DNA from: Chitinophagaceae bacterium
Lineage (GTDB): Bacteria; Bacteroidota; Bacteroidia; Chitinophagales; Chitinophagaceae
DNA length: 64,000 bases
Direction of reading: 5' to 3'
Assembly: GCA_947504605.1 (NCBI GenBank)
Contig: CANNJE010000002.1
Location: 24,218 to 88,217 of the forward strand
The position numbers and the translations under genes were made by a program. The stretch's first letter is position 1; each line of letters starts with the position of its first letter. Below, in pieces: positions 1 through 9,977 of this stretch. The notes below the pieces were generated by a model. It made no database searches. It worked only from the letters and a program-made list of their open reading frames with translations, and was not told the origin of the DNA.

Positions 1-1285
1 TGTAATTATAACTAAAACTAAGCATATTACTCATTTTAGTGTTAGACCAAATATAGGTTGGACTAAAACCAAAATCATTGCTCACATTTTTTATTCCATA
101 AGGATTAAGGCCACTGGCAGATTGGAAACCAAAATTATTGTAGTTAATATTTAAACTCCATTGATCATTAAACTGTGTAAACCAATTTAGGTTTCCAATA
201 AACTGATTAGCCTTTAATGTTGTATTGCTGATATTGTTTACCCGCTGTCCAAGGCTTGCCACAATGTTCATTTTGTTTTTCCATGTGTTCCATTTTGTAT
301 TGAGTAAATAATCAAATCTGTCAGGCTGCAAATAAGGATAACCAGCTGTTTGAAAACCAGCTCCAAAATATTTACTGCTTATTCCCAAATCAAAGTTTTT
401 TCCTTTTTTGCCAATGGCTGCAGTAGCAGCATAGTCCCTAACGGTTGATGTATGGGCCTTAATAAATGGATCGAATGATTTGATCAGTAGTGTAGCTGGT
501 GATGTTAAATCTCTGGTGAAAACAGATTGTGCGCCTTCCATTTTTACATACCAACCTTTTTTGAAATACACATTTGACAACAAACTTATAATAACAGCTT
601 CCTGTGGTTTAATGGTTATTGGCGGGGGTGCAGATGAGTTGACAAAATCTTTTCCCTTTGCAATATTTAAGGATATTTCATATTTTCCTTCCTTTTCTTT
701 CCCAAGTTGAAACATCCAGTTACGACGTTTATATGCACCCGCTATTGTTGGGGGACCGCTAAAATAACTTATACCTGCCTGCGAAACGCCAGTAAAAAAT
801 TTGATTCGATAGCTTTTAGGCCTAAGATCAAACCCTGCTCCAAATATTCCAATATCACCCGTACTTAACTCGCTGTATTTTAAATATTGAGTACCCAGTT
901 GTAATTCTGCCCATTTATATTTAGGGTTCACGGCAATATTATTTACCGGGTTAGTAATCCATTGTTTAAAATCCTGCTTTGGACCACCAGGAATAAAGCC
1001 ACTGTATGGCCCAGCAAAATTGGTGGGCAATGCTGCCATACTAATATTAAAAGGCAGCGAAAAATTTTTGTCAAATTGAAAGTTGGGCATAAAATTAAAG
1101 CGAACCTGGTTCCATGGTCGGCGTGGAGTGTAACCCATCCAGCCTGAAGGATTTCTATTTAAACCATACCCTTCATACGTAACCCCCATGGTTCCGCTTA
1201 CAGAAAAATCCGGCTTTTTCGTTTGTGCATAAGCCGCAGTATTCAGTAAAATAAAACCAGTTAAAATGATTTTTATTTTATTCAT
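1..1285 (-). CDS. Outer-membrane beta-barrel-like protein, partial (C-terminus beyond window)
   Basis: The reading frame opens at the ATG at 1285 and runs without a stop to base 1, giving at least 428 residues; the rest lies outside the window. The first 21 residues form a signal peptide (MNKIKIILTGFILLNTAAYA, then QTKK). The mature part is rich in Trp, Tyr, Phe and Asn in alternating short strands (for example FNFMPNFQFDKNFSLPFNIS and WNTWKNKMNIVASLG), which resembles a bacterial outer-membrane barrel. I see no TonB plug or carboxypeptidase-like domain. It starts 8 bases after the stop of the 1,839-residue protein, so it is the third gene of that operon and may form its outer-membrane partner. 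No family recognised; function unknown. Confidence 0.75.
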   Translation of the reverse strand, partial: MNKIKIILTGFILLNTAAYAQTKKPDFSVSGTMGVTYEGYGLNRNPSGWMGYTPRRPWNQVRFNFMPNFQFDKNFSLPFNISMAALPTNFAGPYSGFIPGGPKQDFKQWITNPVNNIAVNPKYKWAELQLGTQYLKYSELSTGDIGIFGAGFDLRPKSYRIKFFTGVSQAGISYFSGPPTIAGAYKRRNWMFQLGKEKEGKYEISLNIAKGKDFVNSSAPPPITIKPQEAVIISLLSNVYFKKGWYVKMEGAQSVFTRDLTSPATLLIKSFDPFIKAHTSTVRDYAATAAIGKKGKNFDLGISSKYFGAGFQTAGYPYLQPDRFDYLLNTKWNTWKNKMNIVASLGQRVNNISNTTLKANQFIGNLNWFTQFNDQWSLNINYNNFGFQSASGLNPYGIKNVSNDFGFSPTYIWSNTKMSNMLSFSYNY

Positions 1286-1293
1286 AAAAAAAG

Positions 1294-4200
1294 TTATTTC
1301 TTTTTAATTACAAAGTCAAAACATTTTATCACTTCACATTCTTTACAATCATTGTCACGGAAAGTAAACTTCACACAAATCCTTCCTTTTAATTCGCAAC
1401 AATCTATGGCTGGTACCGGCGGCAAAATAAAATTGATGCCGATATTGGTATTGTTGGGAATAGGAATATTGGTTCCATTGTTCCAAACTATTTCCCGAGG
1501 GTTTTGGTATGCACCTGTACCGCTTCCATTAAATGAAGGAACCGACGTGCCGCCATACATAGTTATTTTTGGAGGTGCTGAGCCAATATTTGTTGCTGAT
1601 GCTGTACTGGCCCATGTGAAAGGAAGATTCACACATTTCAAACATTCTTTGCCAAAATTATCGGTGATGGTATAGCTGGTTACATTGGCTCTTACTTCGG
1701 TAATATTGGCTGTACTTAATCCACTAATGCTGAAATTTTCTGTGAGCAATGTTGCATTGGGAATTTGTATATAATTATATGTTACGGCACTCGTATCTGC
1801 TTTTATCTCGTAAGGGCAGCAAGGCAAAGAATCGCAGTTGGTAACAAATTTTATTACACAGCTATCACAAATTTTAGTGCCACACCAGCCATACATAGTT
1901 ACGGTATAAGTACCCGTTTGACTAGGCGTAAATGTTAGTGGCAAATTGCCGCTGGTTGTGCCTGAAGGCTGCTGCAATGTATATGTAACTGCCCCGTTAC
2001 AGGTTTCATCTGCACAGAGATAATTAGCATTTAATGTGATGGGTGTTTTACATTTTACTTCAATAGACTTATTCTTATCACAATTAATTTTCTTATTCAC
2101 ATTGTCAATTGTATAAGTTTTCTCTCCCCATTTACTTCCCTTACAATCGCAGGTACTGCACTTCACTTCAAACTTAATTACACAACTGTCGCAAATTTTA
2201 TCACCACACCATCCATACATTTTAAGCACATAAACACCTGTTAATGCAGGGGTAAATGTAAACGGCGCAGTACCGGTAATAGCCGGGCCACTGGGTGGTT
2301 GCAGGCTGTAGGTTACTTTAGGCGGGCAGGTAGTATCTTTACAATTATAGTTTGCATTAATGGTATAGGACTGAAAACAGTTTAATTTATAACTGTTATT
2401 ACACTCAAGTTTTTGAGTTGCTTCAACATTTGCATTTACTGCAATTGCTTCATCTTTTTCTACCGGCGTTTTCCCTTTCGTTTTTAAATTAATTTCGCCC
2501 CAATGGCTTTCTTTGCAATCACATTCGCCGCAATGTTTGATAAACAAATCGTATTTGCCGGATTTGCTTGCACAGGTATCTCCAATAAAATTTACTACAA
2601 TATAAATTTGATGTTGGCCTAACGATAAGAGGGCAAGATTCAAACCCGGCCCGGTAGAATGATAAACCCCATCAACAAACCATTGAATTACATACACTCC
2701 GTTATAAGTTTGTCCGGGACCTAAAGGTAGTGGCGGAATTAATTTTATAGTATCGCATAAAGTATCGCAGCCAATAGGGAACAAATCAACATATGGTCGT
2801 TTTTTAATGCTAACCATATTACTGTTTGCAAAACATCCGCTTACAGGATCTACCACAGTTACAAAATAATTTCCTGCCTGTGCAGTGGTCATTGTTTGCC
2901 CACTGGCTCCGTTACTCCATTGATAAATATAATTGGGGTTTGCTGGTAATGCCGTTGCAGTGTAGGTATGGCTGATTCCTTCGCACAAATAACCGATAGG
3001 CGCAATGGTTACTGTTGGGTTATTGTAAACATATACACAGAAAGTATCTTTTGCAATACAGCCCGTAGTAATATCTGTAACAGTTAAAATAAACTGGTAA
3101 GTACCCGAAGCATTCACCGTTACATTAGCATCGTATTGTGTATTGTTTGGAGTAAATGTAGCTGCAGGGGTTACTGTCCATGAATAAGTATAATTCGGAT
3201 CGTTTAAACTATTGTATAAATAAATACTTCCGCTGCCGCTGATGCATTGAATCGTTTGGCCTTTAATATCTGCAATGGGTAATGGGTGATGCCAGATATG
3301 CATTTTGTTAGACTGTGCAACACATCCTGTACCATTACTAACAATCACATAATACTCTCCTACCTGGTTTGTGCTATAGGTAGCACTTGTAGCACCGCTA
3401 ATTGGATTGCCATTAAAATACCATTGATAGGTTCCAAAGACGGCAGGAGTTGTGGTTAAAGTAAAACTACTGCCAGGACAAATGTATTTATCAGTAGGAA
3501 TGCTCACCGTTAATTTAGGTAAGATGGTAACTGTTTGACTATTGGTGGCCACACAACCTAATTGGTTTGTTACAGTTAAGGTTACCACACTTGTATTGGG
3601 TGGTGGTGCAGCAAACGTATGTGTTGTTGTTTGCAGGTTGGATTGATAGCCATCGCCAAAATTCCAGTTATAAGTATTGGTTGCAGCACCAGCTGTTGTA
3701 AAAGGAGCAGCCGTGCCTGCACAAATAGGAGTGGGTGGCGTAAAAGATGCTGTTGGAATATTAATCGTTACAGGATAAGTAACAGATGCTGTGCATCCGC
3801 TGCAGGATGATGTAACGGTCAGGGTTATGTTATAAGTACCCGAAACGATGGCAGTAAATACCGGGTTGGCTGCAGCAGGATTATTAAAACTTGCGCCTGC
3901 TGCACCTGTATATGTCCATGCGTGAGAAAGGATACTGCAACCCAAACTTGGTAAGGTGCTTGACAGATCCGATAATGTAACCTGGCCGCAATTTATGTTA
4001 GTTCCAAAATTGGCAGCCACCGGAACAATGTACCGGATCGTATCCAGCAAAGGACAAATATGTGGCGTAGGCGGTGGCGGGCAGTTGGATAACATGGAAG
4101 CAGTTACAATATAAATGCCAGGTAAGGTATATGCATGAGGAGCTGTAAATACGGTGCCGGTCATTCCTCCAAACGGGGTTGTTATTACAGGAGACCCATC

Positions 4201-6813
4201 CCCAAAATTCCAGAACACACCGGCATTTGGTGAGTTAGGTGGCGTAAAAGTATAGGTAGCATTAAAGATTACATTATTGCATGGATTACTGGGCGCATTA
4301 ATTACAATACCATAAGCAAGGGGTGCATCTTCATCTGTGATATTATATGATGGCCCCGCAAGGTCTTCGTTAAAAACTTTTGTTTCAATAAAACAAGACC
4401 CGTTGCAGGGAGAGAAATAAATGTTGATTGCATTAGAAGTGTCTTTACAATTACCGCAGGAAATAATTACAGAATAGGAACCCACTGCTGTAACATTTAA
4501 AGAAGGGCTGTTACTGCCAACGGGTGAACCTGCATTATACCATTGATAAGAGTAGGTGCAGGTAATATTAGACATTACTGTTGCAACCAGGTTCACATTA
4601 ATAGGATCTCCGGGGCAATAAGTATTATAATTATCTGCGGTAATATTTACGGTAGATACAAATGTATTGGGCACAAACACACTTGCCGAACCTGTGCAAC
4701 CCGTTCCTTTTACTTTATAAAATCCGGGAAGGGTGGCAGTATAAGTTGGCGTGGGTGTGCTGGTTATAAACACGCCGTTTAAATACCAGGAGTAAGGAGC
4801 TGTTGTTGGCGCTGTTGTAAGTGTTACTCCGGTTGTGCAAAGATTTCCTGTTGCGTTTAAAGTACCGTTTGGCGGATTGTTTACCGTAACGGTTAATGAA
4901 CTTGATTGGCCACAGGCTGTAACCGTTATCACACAGGTGGCTATTGCTGCGCCACCATTCCATTGCACATTAATACTGTTAGCAGATACAGGAATGATAG
5001 TTCCCAAAGCATTACTTAACGTCCAAGTGTAGCCGCCGGGAGGTACGGGGCCGGCAATCGTATAAGTTTCAGTGGCGTCAATACATACATTGATGTTACC
5101 TGTTGGTGCAGGGGGCGCACCCACTACCGAAACGTTGATAGTTTTGGGATTACAGGTACAGCCATTCACAGTTTGAGAAACACTGATGGTTCCGTTGGAG
5201 GTAAATTTTACCAACACAGAATCCTTATGTGCCCCCATGTATTGTATAATTGTTCCGTTGGTAACCGTCCAGTTAAATACACCCGCATTCATATTACTGC
5301 TAATGCTGTATGCCACCGTTTGATTGGCACAAACAATGATTGGCCCAATAATGCTGTTAAGTTTAGGAGTATCCAGTACTATCACATTTAATATAGCCGG
5401 CGATGAACAATAATTGGCAGGCGTTTGTGGCGTGGCAGTTATAGCATAATTTCCAACACTGGTCCATGTTATTTGTTGGCCGTTTAAACCCACAGGAGAA
5501 TTTGTAAATCCAGTATTGGGTAAAAATGTCCATGTCTGCACATTGCCATTGGCAAAATACGTGGCTGTCTTTCCCACACAAATTGGAGAGAGTCCATTTA
5601 ATGTAAATGGAGGTTTTATATTAATTTGGATAGTATCTGCGCCACTGCAACCGCTGTAAGGGTTGGTATAATTACAAATTAAATTGTAAGGTCCGCCAAC
5701 CAGGTTATTCCAGGTGATGTTGATTACATTATGGTTGCTGTCGTAACCGGCAATAGTGCCTCCACCACTTAATGTCCAGTTGTAAAACGTGCCAGGCAAT
5801 GCAGGCAGCGAGTAAGATGTGCTGGAACCTGGGCAAACAACTGTGGGTCCCTGTATTGGTAAATTGGGATACAATACAGGAACATTTAAAGTGGCCGTAT
5901 TGCCGCATGTGCCGGGGCAGTTAGCATTTAATGTAACACTGGTTGGATAAGCACTTGGCTGGTTCCATACAACCGTAACGCAGGTAGATCCTTGTCCGGA
6001 AACAATGGAGCCGCCACTTATCACCCAGTTTAATCCTGTGCAGCCGGTTGCGCTGGTACAATATTTTATGGTATCTCCCGCACAGAGCATTTTGCGGCAA
6101 TCATTTGTAAATATATCAATGCCTTTTTTGTTGCTTACGTTAAAGGTTACCATGGCGGTATCTTTGCAGCCACAGTCTCTTGTATCGCCGTTGCTACCCG
6201 ACACCGTGTTGGAAACGGTTAATATAACAGTATTCAAACCGGGAGGGAAAGCATGAGCAGGAGGATTTTGCAATGTTGAATAAGTGCCATCTCCAAAATC
6301 CCAATAATAGCTGGTAGCACCTACAGAACTGGCGCCGCTAAAATTAACCGGCGCCCCGGCACAAACAGGAACAGGGCTAAAAGTAATGCCCGCAGTTGGG
6401 CCATCTATTAAACAAACTTTTTTTGATATGGTATCTCTGCATTTTCCATCGGCACTGGTTATAATCACTTGCAAAAATCCAAGAGAACCATTGCCCCAAT
6501 TGATTGTTTTAGGATTGACAGGCAATGCTACCGGAGTCCCGCCAATTACTGTCCAGTTATAGGTAAACCCGGGTAAATATGGAACTATTAAATACTGCTG
6601 CGATTGGTTTTTGCAGGCAATCATGGTTGGCGCAGACCCTCCGGCATTTCCCCCTACAGGGTCCTGGTGATCCTGTTTGCAAGCAAGATCATTGCAAGGC
6701 TGAATGCGATTGGTAACCAATTCAAATTTGGGGCAACAACCAACAGGTTGTGTTTGTGCATTTGTTATTATAAATGCAAACAATAAAATAACGATGGTGA
6801 GTAATTTCTTCAT
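1294..6813 (-). CDS. Giant exported PKD-domain protein with Cys-rich C-terminal modules (1,839 aa)
   Basis: Signal peptide at residues 1-20 (MKKLLTIVILLFAFIITNA). The body is a string of Ig/PKD-like beta domains; clear PKD cores with WDFGDG, WNFGDG and WNFGDG lie near residues 171, 869 and 1053. Many other segments follow the pattern 'C...T.Y......Y.W' typical of gliding/adhesion proteins. From about residue 1430 come two copies of a Cys-rich module beginning CDCK.S.WGE and ending GWCG.KICDSCVIKF, then a final Cys-rich domain (about 1675-1839) with CLKC, CCE and CKEC motifs. No ordinary type IX secretion C-terminal domain is visible. It follows the TANFOR-like gene by 5 bases. Inference: cell-surface or secreted structural/adhesive protein; no enzyme motif seen. 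Confidence 0.9.
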   Translation of the reverse strand: MKKLLTIVILLFAFIITNAQTQPVGCCPKFELVTNRIQPCNDLACKQDHQDPVGGNAGGSAPTMIACKNQSQQYLIVPYLPGFTYNWTVIGGTPVALPVNPKTINWGNGSLGFLQVIITSADGKCRDTISKKVCLIDGPTAGITFSPVPVCAGAPVNFSGASSVGATSYYWDFGDGTYSTLQNPPAHAFPPGLNTVILTVSNTVSGSNGDTRDCGCKDTAMVTFNVSNKKGIDIFTNDCRKMLCAGDTIKYCTSATGCTGLNWVISGGSIVSGQGSTCVTVVWNQPSAYPTSVTLNANCPGTCGNTATLNVPVLYPNLPIQGPTVVCPGSSTSYSLPALPGTFYNWTLSGGGTIAGYDSNHNVINITWNNLVGGPYNLICNYTNPYSGCSGADTIQINIKPPFTLNGLSPICVGKTATYFANGNVQTWTFLPNTGFTNSPVGLNGQQITWTSVGNYAITATPQTPANYCSSPAILNVIVLDTPKLNSIIGPIIVCANQTVAYSISSNMNAGVFNWTVTNGTIIQYMGAHKDSVLVKFTSNGTISVSQTVNGCTCNPKTINVSVVGAPPAPTGNINVCIDATETYTIAGPVPPGGYTWTLSNALGTIIPVSANSINVQWNGGAAIATCVITVTACGQSSSLTVTVNNPPNGTLNATGNLCTTGVTLTTAPTTAPYSWYLNGVFITSTPTPTYTATLPGFYKVKGTGCTGSASVFVPNTFVSTVNITADNYNTYCPGDPINVNLVATVMSNITCTYSYQWYNAGSPVGSNSPSLNVTAVGSYSVIISCGNCKDTSNAINIYFSPCNGSCFIETKVFNEDLAGPSYNITDEDAPLAYGIVINAPSNPCNNVIFNATYTFTPPNSPNAGVFWNFGDGSPVITTPFGGMTGTVFTAPHAYTLPGIYIVTASMLSNCPPPPTPHICPLLDTIRYIVPVAANFGTNINCGQVTLSDLSSTLPSLGCSILSHAWTYTGAAGASFNNPAAANPVFTAIVSGTYNITLTVTSSCSGCTASVTYPVTINIPTASFTPPTPICAGTAAPFTTAGAATNTYNWNFGDGYQSNLQTTTHTFAAPPPNTSVVTLTVTNQLGCVATNSQTVTILPKLTVSIPTDKYICPGSSFTLTTTPAVFGTYQWYFNGNPISGATSATYSTNQVGEYYVIVSNGTGCVAQSNKMHIWHHPLPIADIKGQTIQCISGSGSIYLYNSLNDPNYTYSWTVTPAATFTPNNTQYDANVTVNASGTYQFILTVTDITTGCIAKDTFCVYVYNNPTVTIAPIGYLCEGISHTYTATALPANPNYIYQWSNGASGQTMTTAQAGNYFVTVVDPVSGCFANSNMVSIKKRPYVDLFPIGCDTLCDTIKLIPPLPLGPGQTYNGVYVIQWFVDGVYHSTGPGLNLALLSLGQHQIYIVVNFIGDTCASKSGKYDLFIKHCGECDCKESHWGEINLKTKGKTPVEKDEAIAVNANVEATQKLECNNSYKLNCFQSYTINANYNCKDTTCPPKVTYSLQPPSGPAITGTAPFTFTPALTGVYVLKMYGWCGDKICDSCVIKFEVKCSTCDCKGSKWGEKTYTIDNVNKKINCDKNKSIEVKCKTPITLNANYLCADETCNGAVTYTLQQPSGTTSGNLPLTFTPSQTGTYTVTMYGWCGTKICDSCVIKFVTNCDSLPCCPYEIKADTSAVTYNYIQIPNATLLTENFSISGLSTANITEVRANVTSYTITDNFGKECLKCVNLPFTWASTASATNIGSAPPKITMYGGTSVPSFNGSGTGAYQNPREIVWNNGTNIPIPNNTNIGINFILPPVPAIDCCELKGRICVKFTFRDNDCKECEVIKCFDFVIKKK
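1810..2530 (-). repeat. Tandem Cys-rich module repeats inside the giant PKD protein
   Basis: Two consecutive coding repeats of about 110-125 codons. Each runs from a CDCK..(S/H)WGE start to a C..C Y/L.LQ.PSG..(T/S)G..P.TFTP..TG.Y...MYGWCG.KICDSCVIKF end. DNA similarity is highest at about 1851-1917 and 2170-2241. A third start (CECDCKESHWGE) marks the first boundary near residue 1431. The Cys spacing is conserved between copies, suggesting disulfide-stabilised surface domains. Confidence 0.7.
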
Positions 6814-6818
6814 GGCAA

Positions 6819-8417
6819 TTATTTTGGATTGTTTTGGTTATCGTTACCGGTACCAGTTTTTGAACAGCCTTCTTTTTTCTTTTCGTAACAAACCAGTTTA
6901 TTGCAACTGGTACAATCCGTAAATTCTATTTTGTATCGGATGCAGTACCGGAATACGGCACTGCAACAGGGGGTTAATTGTGGAGTGGTTATATTAAAAT
7001 TGAGCGTTTGTTGTGGCCCATTCCATTGAATGCTGTTGCTGCCGTTTGTAAAATGGCCGTAGGTGGATGCATCTTTATTACAGGGAATACAAAAATCATT
7101 TTCGGGTACCATTTCAAAATAAACCAAATCAGCCTGAATACTTTTTATTGTTTTAGCAGGTGAGGTTGTAATGCTAACCGGCTGGTTAAATGAAAGAATA
7201 TTATTACTAAAATTTATTGTTGAAGGTGCAGGAGCATTTAATGTAAAATATTTTTCATCACAGTCTGTACAGACGCAATGCAGGGTATCCCAGGCTGTTT
7301 CATTGTTGATATTATCAGGGTCGGTTGGCCAGATAGCATCCACAATAAACTTGATGGTCTTCATACTATCTACACAGTTTATAGAAGCTGTAAATACCTG
7401 CGATGAATTAGCCGCTATAGTATTGGGCAATAGAGGCACTGTTGGTGTTAGTGTTGTTAAGGGCCCTGTTCCATTTACCCTGTATTTTATAGCTGTAACC
7501 TGAGCTGGATTTGTAAGATGTTGATTGTTTACTTTGATGTAAATATTTTGTTTGCCATTGATGCAACAGCTGATATCAATACTATCAATTTTTGTATTGA
7601 TATTATCATCTAATATTTTAAAACTGTACGTTTCGCTGTTGCCATTATTTCTTCCAATTGGTTTTTCCTCTTTGGTTAATGCCTGAACCTGCCAGATAAA
7701 ATCGCAGAGATAGGGAGGTTTACAAGGGCCAATTTCCAAATTGCTAACCATTGCCTGCGTGATATTTTGTACGTCTTTAGTAACTAACGGAGCATTGCTT
7801 TTCATGGCCTGGACGCCTGATTGACCCTGCATCAGTTGCCAAATTTTTAAACGATATGCAACTGGCTCTTTCGGTTTAGGTACTAAAGGGGTCCATCGAA
7901 ACATGATTGGTTTCAACAACTCTTTTTTATTGATGGATTTACCATTTTCTGGCGTAATCAAGGTGGGCGGGGCAAAGTCTTCTGCTTTTGCCGTTTCTAC
8001 TTTAAAATCTTTACACAATTCATTACTAATAGCAATACGATCGAGGTTAAAAAACTGAACACAAATTTGATAGTTGCCATCTTTAAGTGCCGGACAATTA
8101 CCCAGCATCCCTGTAAGTTCATTAGTTGTAAAAGTTTTTACATTAAATGAACCAATCGTGCCTGCATAAGAGGGATTGTTGCCGCAAATGATCGCGCCAT
8201 TACTTTTGATTTGTATAACTAACTTTGGTTCCTTCAATTGCACTGTGGGCAACTTTTGGGAAGTGAGTATAAGTGCTGCGGGCACTTTATTCCAGTCGTC
8301 AATCTTTGACGGTAAAATATTTTTTACCTGAAAGTTTATAATTTTTATCTGTTGTTCCTGACTATGTACCCCTGTACAAAGGGATGCCAAAAATAACAGT
8401 AGCAGTAGCTTTTTCAT
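6819..8417 (-). CDS. TANFOR-like domain exported protein
   Basis: I chose the ATG at 8417 because it begins a clean signal peptide (MKKLLLLLFLASLCTGVHSQ); a longer frame starting at 8465 would put 16 unlikely residues before it. The protein is 532 aa. The N-terminal third has the pattern of TANFOR proteins of Bacteroidota: a strand-rich domain ending in L.DG.Y.ICVQFF, a linker reading PPTLITPENG, then an Fn3-like part with IMFRWTPL, YRLKIWQL and FIWQVQAL. The C-terminal 130 residues (ending with CC..VFRYCI..KIEFTDCTSC) resemble the C-terminal end of the neighbouring 1,839-residue protein. Five bases separate the two genes. Function unknown; family assignment is from memory of motifs. Confidence 0.75.
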   Translation of the reverse strand: MKKLLLLLFLASLCTGVHSQEQQIKIINFQVKNILPSKIDDWNKVPAALILTSQKLPTVQLKEPKLVIQIKSNGAIICGNNPSYAGTIGSFNVKTFTTNELTGMLGNCPALKDGNYQICVQFFNLDRIAISNELCKDFKVETAKAEDFAPPTLITPENGKSINKKELLKPIMFRWTPLVPKPKEPVAYRLKIWQLMQGQSGVQAMKSNAPLVTKDVQNITQAMVSNLEIGPCKPPYLCDFIWQVQALTKEEKPIGRNNGNSETYSFKILDDNINTKIDSIDISCCINGKQNIYIKVNNQHLTNPAQVTAIKYRVNGTGPLTTLTPTVPLLPNTIAANSSQVFTASINCVDSMKTIKFIVDAIWPTDPDNINNETAWDTLHCVCTDCDEKYFTLNAPAPSTINFSNNILSFNQPVSITTSPAKTIKSIQADLVYFEMVPENDFCIPCNKDASTYGHFTNGSNSIQWNGPQQTLNFNITTPQLTPCCSAVFRYCIRYKIEFTDCTSCNKLVCYEKKKEGCSKTGTGNDNQNNPK

Positions 8418-8687
8418 ATTTAGCAAATTTGGGTAACAATGATTGCGGCCGATTATGCACAACAATCATCATCATAACACAATATACCTTAATTTAAATT
8501 GGGAGTGATTAAAATTAATCGATTGATTCTTTGTTTAAACCCTACTGTTTTCTGATTTTTAATTTTTTACAACCACAGTAATTTTTTAATTTGTCTTTTT
8601 TATTTATTTATTTAAAAATAAATGCATTTTAGAATAGGATAGCTGAAAATAGTTAAAAATTGCCCGTACATTTAGGGCTGTTAATTT

Positions 8688-8695
8688 TATATTTG
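8688..8695 (+). promoter_or_regulatory. Candidate dnaN promoter -7 element
   Basis: TATATTTG matches the Bacteroidota TAnnTTTG element and sits 19 bases before the dnaN ATG. No convincing -33 TTTG at the standard distance. The rest of the 297-base divergent gap (8418-8714) is AT-rich with no further gene seen. Confidence 0.45.
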
Positions 8696-8714
8696 CCAAA
8701 TAAAGAAAAAACTT

Positions 8715-9830
8715 ATGAAGTTTATCGTTTCGTCTTCGGCCTTACTTAAACAACTGCAGCAAATAAGCGGTGTTATTAATGCCAACACTGTTCTTCCTAT
8801 TTTAGAGGATTTTTTATTTGAAATAGAAAAAAATAAGCTCACTGTGGTGGCCACAGATCTGGAAACCGTAATGAAAGTACATTTGGATATTGAAGCCAAG
8901 GACAGCGGAAAAGTATGTATTCCAGCTAAAATATTGTTAGACTCTCTAAAAAATATTCCGGAGCAGCCGCTTACTTTTAATATTGACAAAAATTTTGGCG
9001 TAGAAATTACCAGCGACAATGGTAAGTATAAAGTAATGGGTGAAAATCCTGATAACTTCCCAAAAGAGCCAGCTGCCGATGATGCCAACAGTTTTACGAT
9101 GACATCTACAGCCCTGGTAACAGCGATCAATAAAGCCATTTTTGCTGTAAGCAGCGATGATCTTCGCCCTGCTATGACCGGCGTATTTTTTGAACTCGAT
9201 ACCAAAGGACTGAGCTTTGTAGCAACGGATGCACACAGGCTGGTAAAATATACCCGCAGTGATGTAAGCTGCCCACAGAAAGATTCTTTTATCGTTCCTA
9301 AAAAACCTTTGCAACTTTTAAAAACAGCATTGCCCGATAATCAGGACGAACTAAATGTTTCTTACAATGGTAATCACCTATTTGTAAAACATGGCGGCAC
9401 AGAATTGGTATGTCGTTTAATTGACGCTCGTTTCCCTGATTATAAAGTAGTAATTCCCGTAGACAATCCTTATAAAATGACTGTAAACCGCTCTGCTTTC
9501 CAAAATGCATTGCGCAGGGTGAGTGTATTTAGTAATAAGAGCACCAACCAGGTAGCATTAAGCATAAGTGGAAGTGAACTGCAGCTGGCCAGCCAGGATG
9601 TTGACTTTAGTTTTGAAGGAAACGAACGCATGGCCTGCCAGTATGATGGCGAAGACCTACAAATTGCCTTTAACGCAAAATTCTTAATTGAAATGCTGAA
9701 TGGCGCTGATACTGACGATATCAATATGGAATTAAGCACGCCCACAAAAGCGGGCATCATCAAGCCAACAGAACAGGGGGAAGGTGAAGAGTTACTGATG
9801 CTGGTAATGCCGCTGATGTTGAATAATTAA
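8715..9830 (+). CDS. dnaN: DNA polymerase III subunit beta (sliding clamp)
   Basis: A full-length 371-residue beta clamp with three repeated clamp folds (about 1-120, 128-250, 252-371). Typical signatures are visible: LPILEDFLFE near residue 27, RPAMTGVFFE and FVATDAHRLV in domain 2, and the C-terminal EGEELLMLVMPLMLN that ends most clamps (usually MPM(R/L)). The ring encircles DNA and tethers the replicative polymerase. It is a single-gene unit, not next to dnaA or recF as in many bacteria. A strong terminator follows 19 bases after the stop. Confidence 0.98.
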   Translation: MKFIVSSSALLKQLQQISGVINANTVLPILEDFLFEIEKNKLTVVATDLETVMKVHLDIEAKDSGKVCIPAKILLDSLKNIPEQPLTFNIDKNFGVEITSDNGKYKVMGENPDNFPKEPAADDANSFTMTSTALVTAINKAIFAVSSDDLRPAMTGVFFELDTKGLSFVATDAHRLVKYTRSDVSCPQKDSFIVPKKPLQLLKTALPDNQDELNVSYNGNHLFVKHGGTELVCRLIDARFPDYKVVIPVDNPYKMTVNRSAFQNALRRVSVFSNKSTNQVALSISGSELQLASQDVDFSFEGNERMACQYDGEDLQIAFNAKFLIEMLNGADTDDINMELSTPTKAGIIKPTEQGEGEELLMLVMPLMLNN

Positions 9831-9848
9831 TTTACCGATTTCGAAGAT

Positions 9849-9883
9849 AAAAAAGCGCTTTCATGTTGTGAAAGCGCTTTTTT
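9849..9883 (+). terminator. Rho-independent terminator after dnaN
   Basis: A 15-bp perfect stem (AAAAAAGCGCTTTCA pairing with TGAAAGCGCTTTTTT) around loop TGTTG, ending in a T-rich tail. Confidence 0.92.
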
Positions 9884-9977
9884 ATTATTTTAAAGCAAGT
9901 TCCTTATGAATCTGTGTATGTAATTTTACTTTATAATTTTTTTATCACAAAAAGTGACCAAGTTTTAAAATAATTCC

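Noticed and set aside
1352-1675. 107-codon plus-strand ORF inside the giant PKD gene
   Set aside because: It is a shadow of the strongly supported minus-strand gene; no initiation signal or family match.
8418-8714. dnaN upstream region as the replication origin
   Set aside because: AT-rich and next to dnaN, but I found no TTATCCACA-like box in it, unlike the 59.8-60.4 kb gap.
8946-9314. 122-codon minus-strand ORF over dnaN
   Set aside because: Antisense shadow of dnaN with no recognisable domain.
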